This document shows, in pieces, positions 6,761 through 7,615 of a stretch of 7,615 nucleotides of DNA. The DNA is from Candidatus Bipolaricaulota bacterium (GTDB taxonomy: Bacteria; Bipolaricaulota; Bipolaricaulia; UBA7950; UBA9294): positions 1-7,615 of the forward strand of contig WFSM01000095.1 of NCBI GenBank assembly GCA_015485945.1. The letters are read 5' to 3'. The position numbers and the translations under genes were made by a program. Numbering within the stretch: the first letter of the stretch is position 1; every line of letters starts with the position of its first letter. The notes under the pieces are model-generated. The model had not been told where the DNA came from. It saw nothing but the letters and a program-made list of their open reading frames with translations, and did not search any database.

Positions 6761-7104
6761 CCGCGAAGCTCCTTTATTTTGTTTACGTCCAGAGTTTTAT
6801 AATGGCGATAGATAAAGATGGCAAATGACAACAGCAGCGCCGTCGTCGCTAACCCAATGACGATGCTCGTCAGTGTCAACGCCTGTGGGGTGGGGAGAAC
6901 CATCGGCTTTGCCTTGGGGGCGTACGTGTAAATTGGAGCGATCCCACTGTTACGGTAACCCAGCGTCACCAGAAACAGGTTCACCCCGGTTTCCACAAGA
7001 TCGATCCCGATCACGATCTTGATCAAGTTGCGCTTGAACAAGAGAGCATAGATCCCGAGGATCACAAGCAGAATCGCGATGATGTACGGAAAGTTTCCAA
7101 TCAT
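6757..7104 (-). CDS. mbhG: MBH hydrogenase subunit G: MrpC/NuoK-like membrane subunit
   Basis: This 115-residue protein has three membrane helices (about 6-23, 28-48 and 75-98) and a short basic C-terminal tail. MrpC/NuoK subunits lie between the NuoH-like and MrpD-like subunits and help connect the ion path. The conserved second helix reads IVIGIDLVETGVNLF (30-44) with D35 and E38; the glutamate matches the key NuoK carboxylate. The third helix begins LPTPQALTLTSIVIG, the MrpC form (PQALvLTAIVI), rather than the NuoK form with a second glutamate. The ATG at 7104 overlaps the mbhF stop as ATGA, with GAGGAGG seven bases upstream. The DNA for the second helix carries five GATC sites in 26 bases, because isoleucine is coded ATC. 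Confidence 0.93.
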   Translation of the reverse strand: MIGNFPYIIAILLVILGIYALLFKRNLIKIVIGIDLVETGVNLFLVTLGYRNSGIAPIYTYAPKAKPMVLPTPQALTLTSIVIGLATTALLLSFAIFIYRHYKTLDVNKIKELRG

Positions 7105-7574
7105 CGTTTTTCCTCCTCGTTACGACCACCAACAAGCATCACCAATACCACGACCGCTAATCCGGTCATCACTTTCAGTCCCACCGCCCAGTTCATCCAC
7201 GGGAGCGTACCACCGGTGTCCAGGATTCCCCCGTTAATTCCAATCGGGGTATGGGCACCAAAGACCGATCCCGAATTAGCGATGATATTGTAGAAGAACG
7301 ACGTTCCAATCCCGATGAACCCGAGGGCGATAAATGCCAGTGCGCCTACTTCTTCCAAATTCTGGAGAATGTGCGCGCTTAACTTGCCCTTGATCCCCAC
7401 CACACCAAACGCCACCACGAGGAGAGCAAATGCGGTCGCCACCACTGATCCCCCCTGGAATCCGCCGCCTGGAGTGAGGTGTCCATGCATAACCACGTAA
7501 AAGCCAAAGATGACCGTAAGTCCGTACACGAACCGCGTTATCGTGCGCACAATCACCGACATTTCGCCGTTCAT
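7101..7574 (-). CDS. mbhF: MBH hydrogenase subunit F: MrpB/MnhB-like membrane subunit
   Basis: This 157-residue protein has four predicted membrane helices and belongs to the MnhB family of Na+/H+ antiporter subunits. In MBH it is part of the Mrp-like module proposed to move Na+ or H+. The family signature HGHLTPGGGFQGGSV (30-44) is clear, followed by a loop with paired glutamates (E74, E75) and a last helix that begins near NWAVGLKVMTG (128-138). The C-terminus is short and charged. The ATG at 7574 overlaps the stop of the upstream gene as ATGA and has GGGAGGATGAGCG before it, giving a GGAGG-to-ATG spacing of seven bases. A second in-frame ATG at 7562 is possible but has no better site. The order F, G, H matches both MrpB-C-D and MbhF-G-H. 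Confidence 0.92.
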   Translation of the reverse strand: MNGEMSVIVRTITRFVYGLTVIFGFYVVMHGHLTPGGGFQGGSVVATAFALLVVAFGVVGIKGKLSAHILQNLEEVGALAFIALGFIGIGTSFFYNIIANSGSVFGAHTPIGINGGILDTGGTLPWMNWAVGLKVMTGLAVVVLVMLVGGRNEEEKR

Positions 7575-7615
7575 CGCTCATCCTCCCGCAGCTTGCGAAA
7601 CAGGGCGACAACCCC
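7571..7615 (-). CDS. C-terminal end of an upstream subunit gene (partial), probably Mrp-like
   Basis: The frame open to the window edge encodes only GVVALFRKLREDER before a TGA at 7571-7573, which overlaps the mbhF ATG as ATGA. A hydrophobic end followed by a charged tail fits a membrane protein. In Pyrococcus MBH the gene before mbhF is mbhE, an MrpB-related subunit, so that is the natural guess. Fourteen residues are too few to identify it from sequence. The overlap and the ribosome site for mbhF within this tail are the main evidence that it is a real gene end. Confidence 0.6.
   Translation of the reverse strand, partial: GVVALFRKLREDER

Noticed and set aside
1256..7574. Respiratory complex I (nuo) operon
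   Set aside because: The order differs from nuo. The NuoB-like subunit has C-x2-C rather than two adjacent cysteines, the NuoD-like subunit has both NiFe cysteine pairs, and MrpB- and MrpC-type subunits are present.
1256..7574. MBX/MBS sulfane-sulfur reductase operon
   Set aside because: There is one MrpD-like gene followed by a MbhI-like gene, rather than two MrpD-like genes, and all four NiFe ligands are intact. A tree would settle this fully.
1256..7574. Plain Mrp Na+/H+ antiporter operon or Ech hydrogenase
   Set aside because: A Mrp operon has no NuoB/C/D/H/I-like genes, and Ech has no MrpB or MrpC subunits. The combination here is that of MBH.

Overview
The window looks like bacterial chromosome of moderately high GC (roughly 57%, judged by eye). 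It is packed with genes, strong Shine-Dalgarno sites and start/stop overlaps. Two convergent units meet near position 1256-1279. The plus-strand unit (1-1279) holds the 3' part of a tyrosyl-tRNA synthetase gene with a C-terminal S4 domain, which is a bacterial trait, followed by a small unrecognised cysteine-cluster protein translationally coupled to it. The minus-strand unit (1256-7615) is the distal part of one long operon.

Read 7615 to 1256, the operon encodes: the last 14 codons of an unidentified subunit, MrpB-like (MbhF), MrpC/NuoK-like (MbhG), MrpD/NuoL-M-N-like (MbhH), a small two-helix membrane subunit (MbhI), a NuoB-like small subunit (MbhJ), a NuoC-like subunit (MbhK), a NuoD-like [NiFe] large subunit (MbhL), a NuoH-like subunit (MbhM) and a NuoI-like 2x[4Fe-4S] subunit (MbhN). 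This is the F-G-H-I-J-K-L-M-N order of the energy-converting membrane-bound hydrogenase (MBH) known from Thermococcales such as Pyrococcus. The large subunit keeps all four cysteines that would hold a NiFe centre (C81, C84, C385, C388). There is one MrpD-like subunit plus a MbhI. Both points favour a hydrogenase over the sulfane-sulfur-reducing relative MBX/MBS or complex I.

By family knowledge, reduced ferredoxin would donate electrons to the MbhN and MbhJ clusters, protons would be reduced to H2 at MbhL, and MbhM plus the Mrp-like subunits (F, G, H and those upstream) would couple this to H+ or Na+ movement. Host taxonomy cannot be fixed from the window. A fermentative, possibly thermophilic bacterium, perhaps of a candidate phylum such as Bipolaricaulota, is only a guess.

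There is essentially no non-coding DNA: the largest gap is 12 bases. No promoter, RNA gene, mobile element, CRISPR array or clear terminator was seen. The operon promoter must lie beyond 7615. The points most worth a second look are the loss of two expected lysines in the MrpD-like subunit, the AMSQS signature in the tyrosyl-tRNA synthetase, an extra N-terminal CxxC in the hydrogenase large subunit, the tail-to-tail overlap of the two operons, and a strong excess of GATC.
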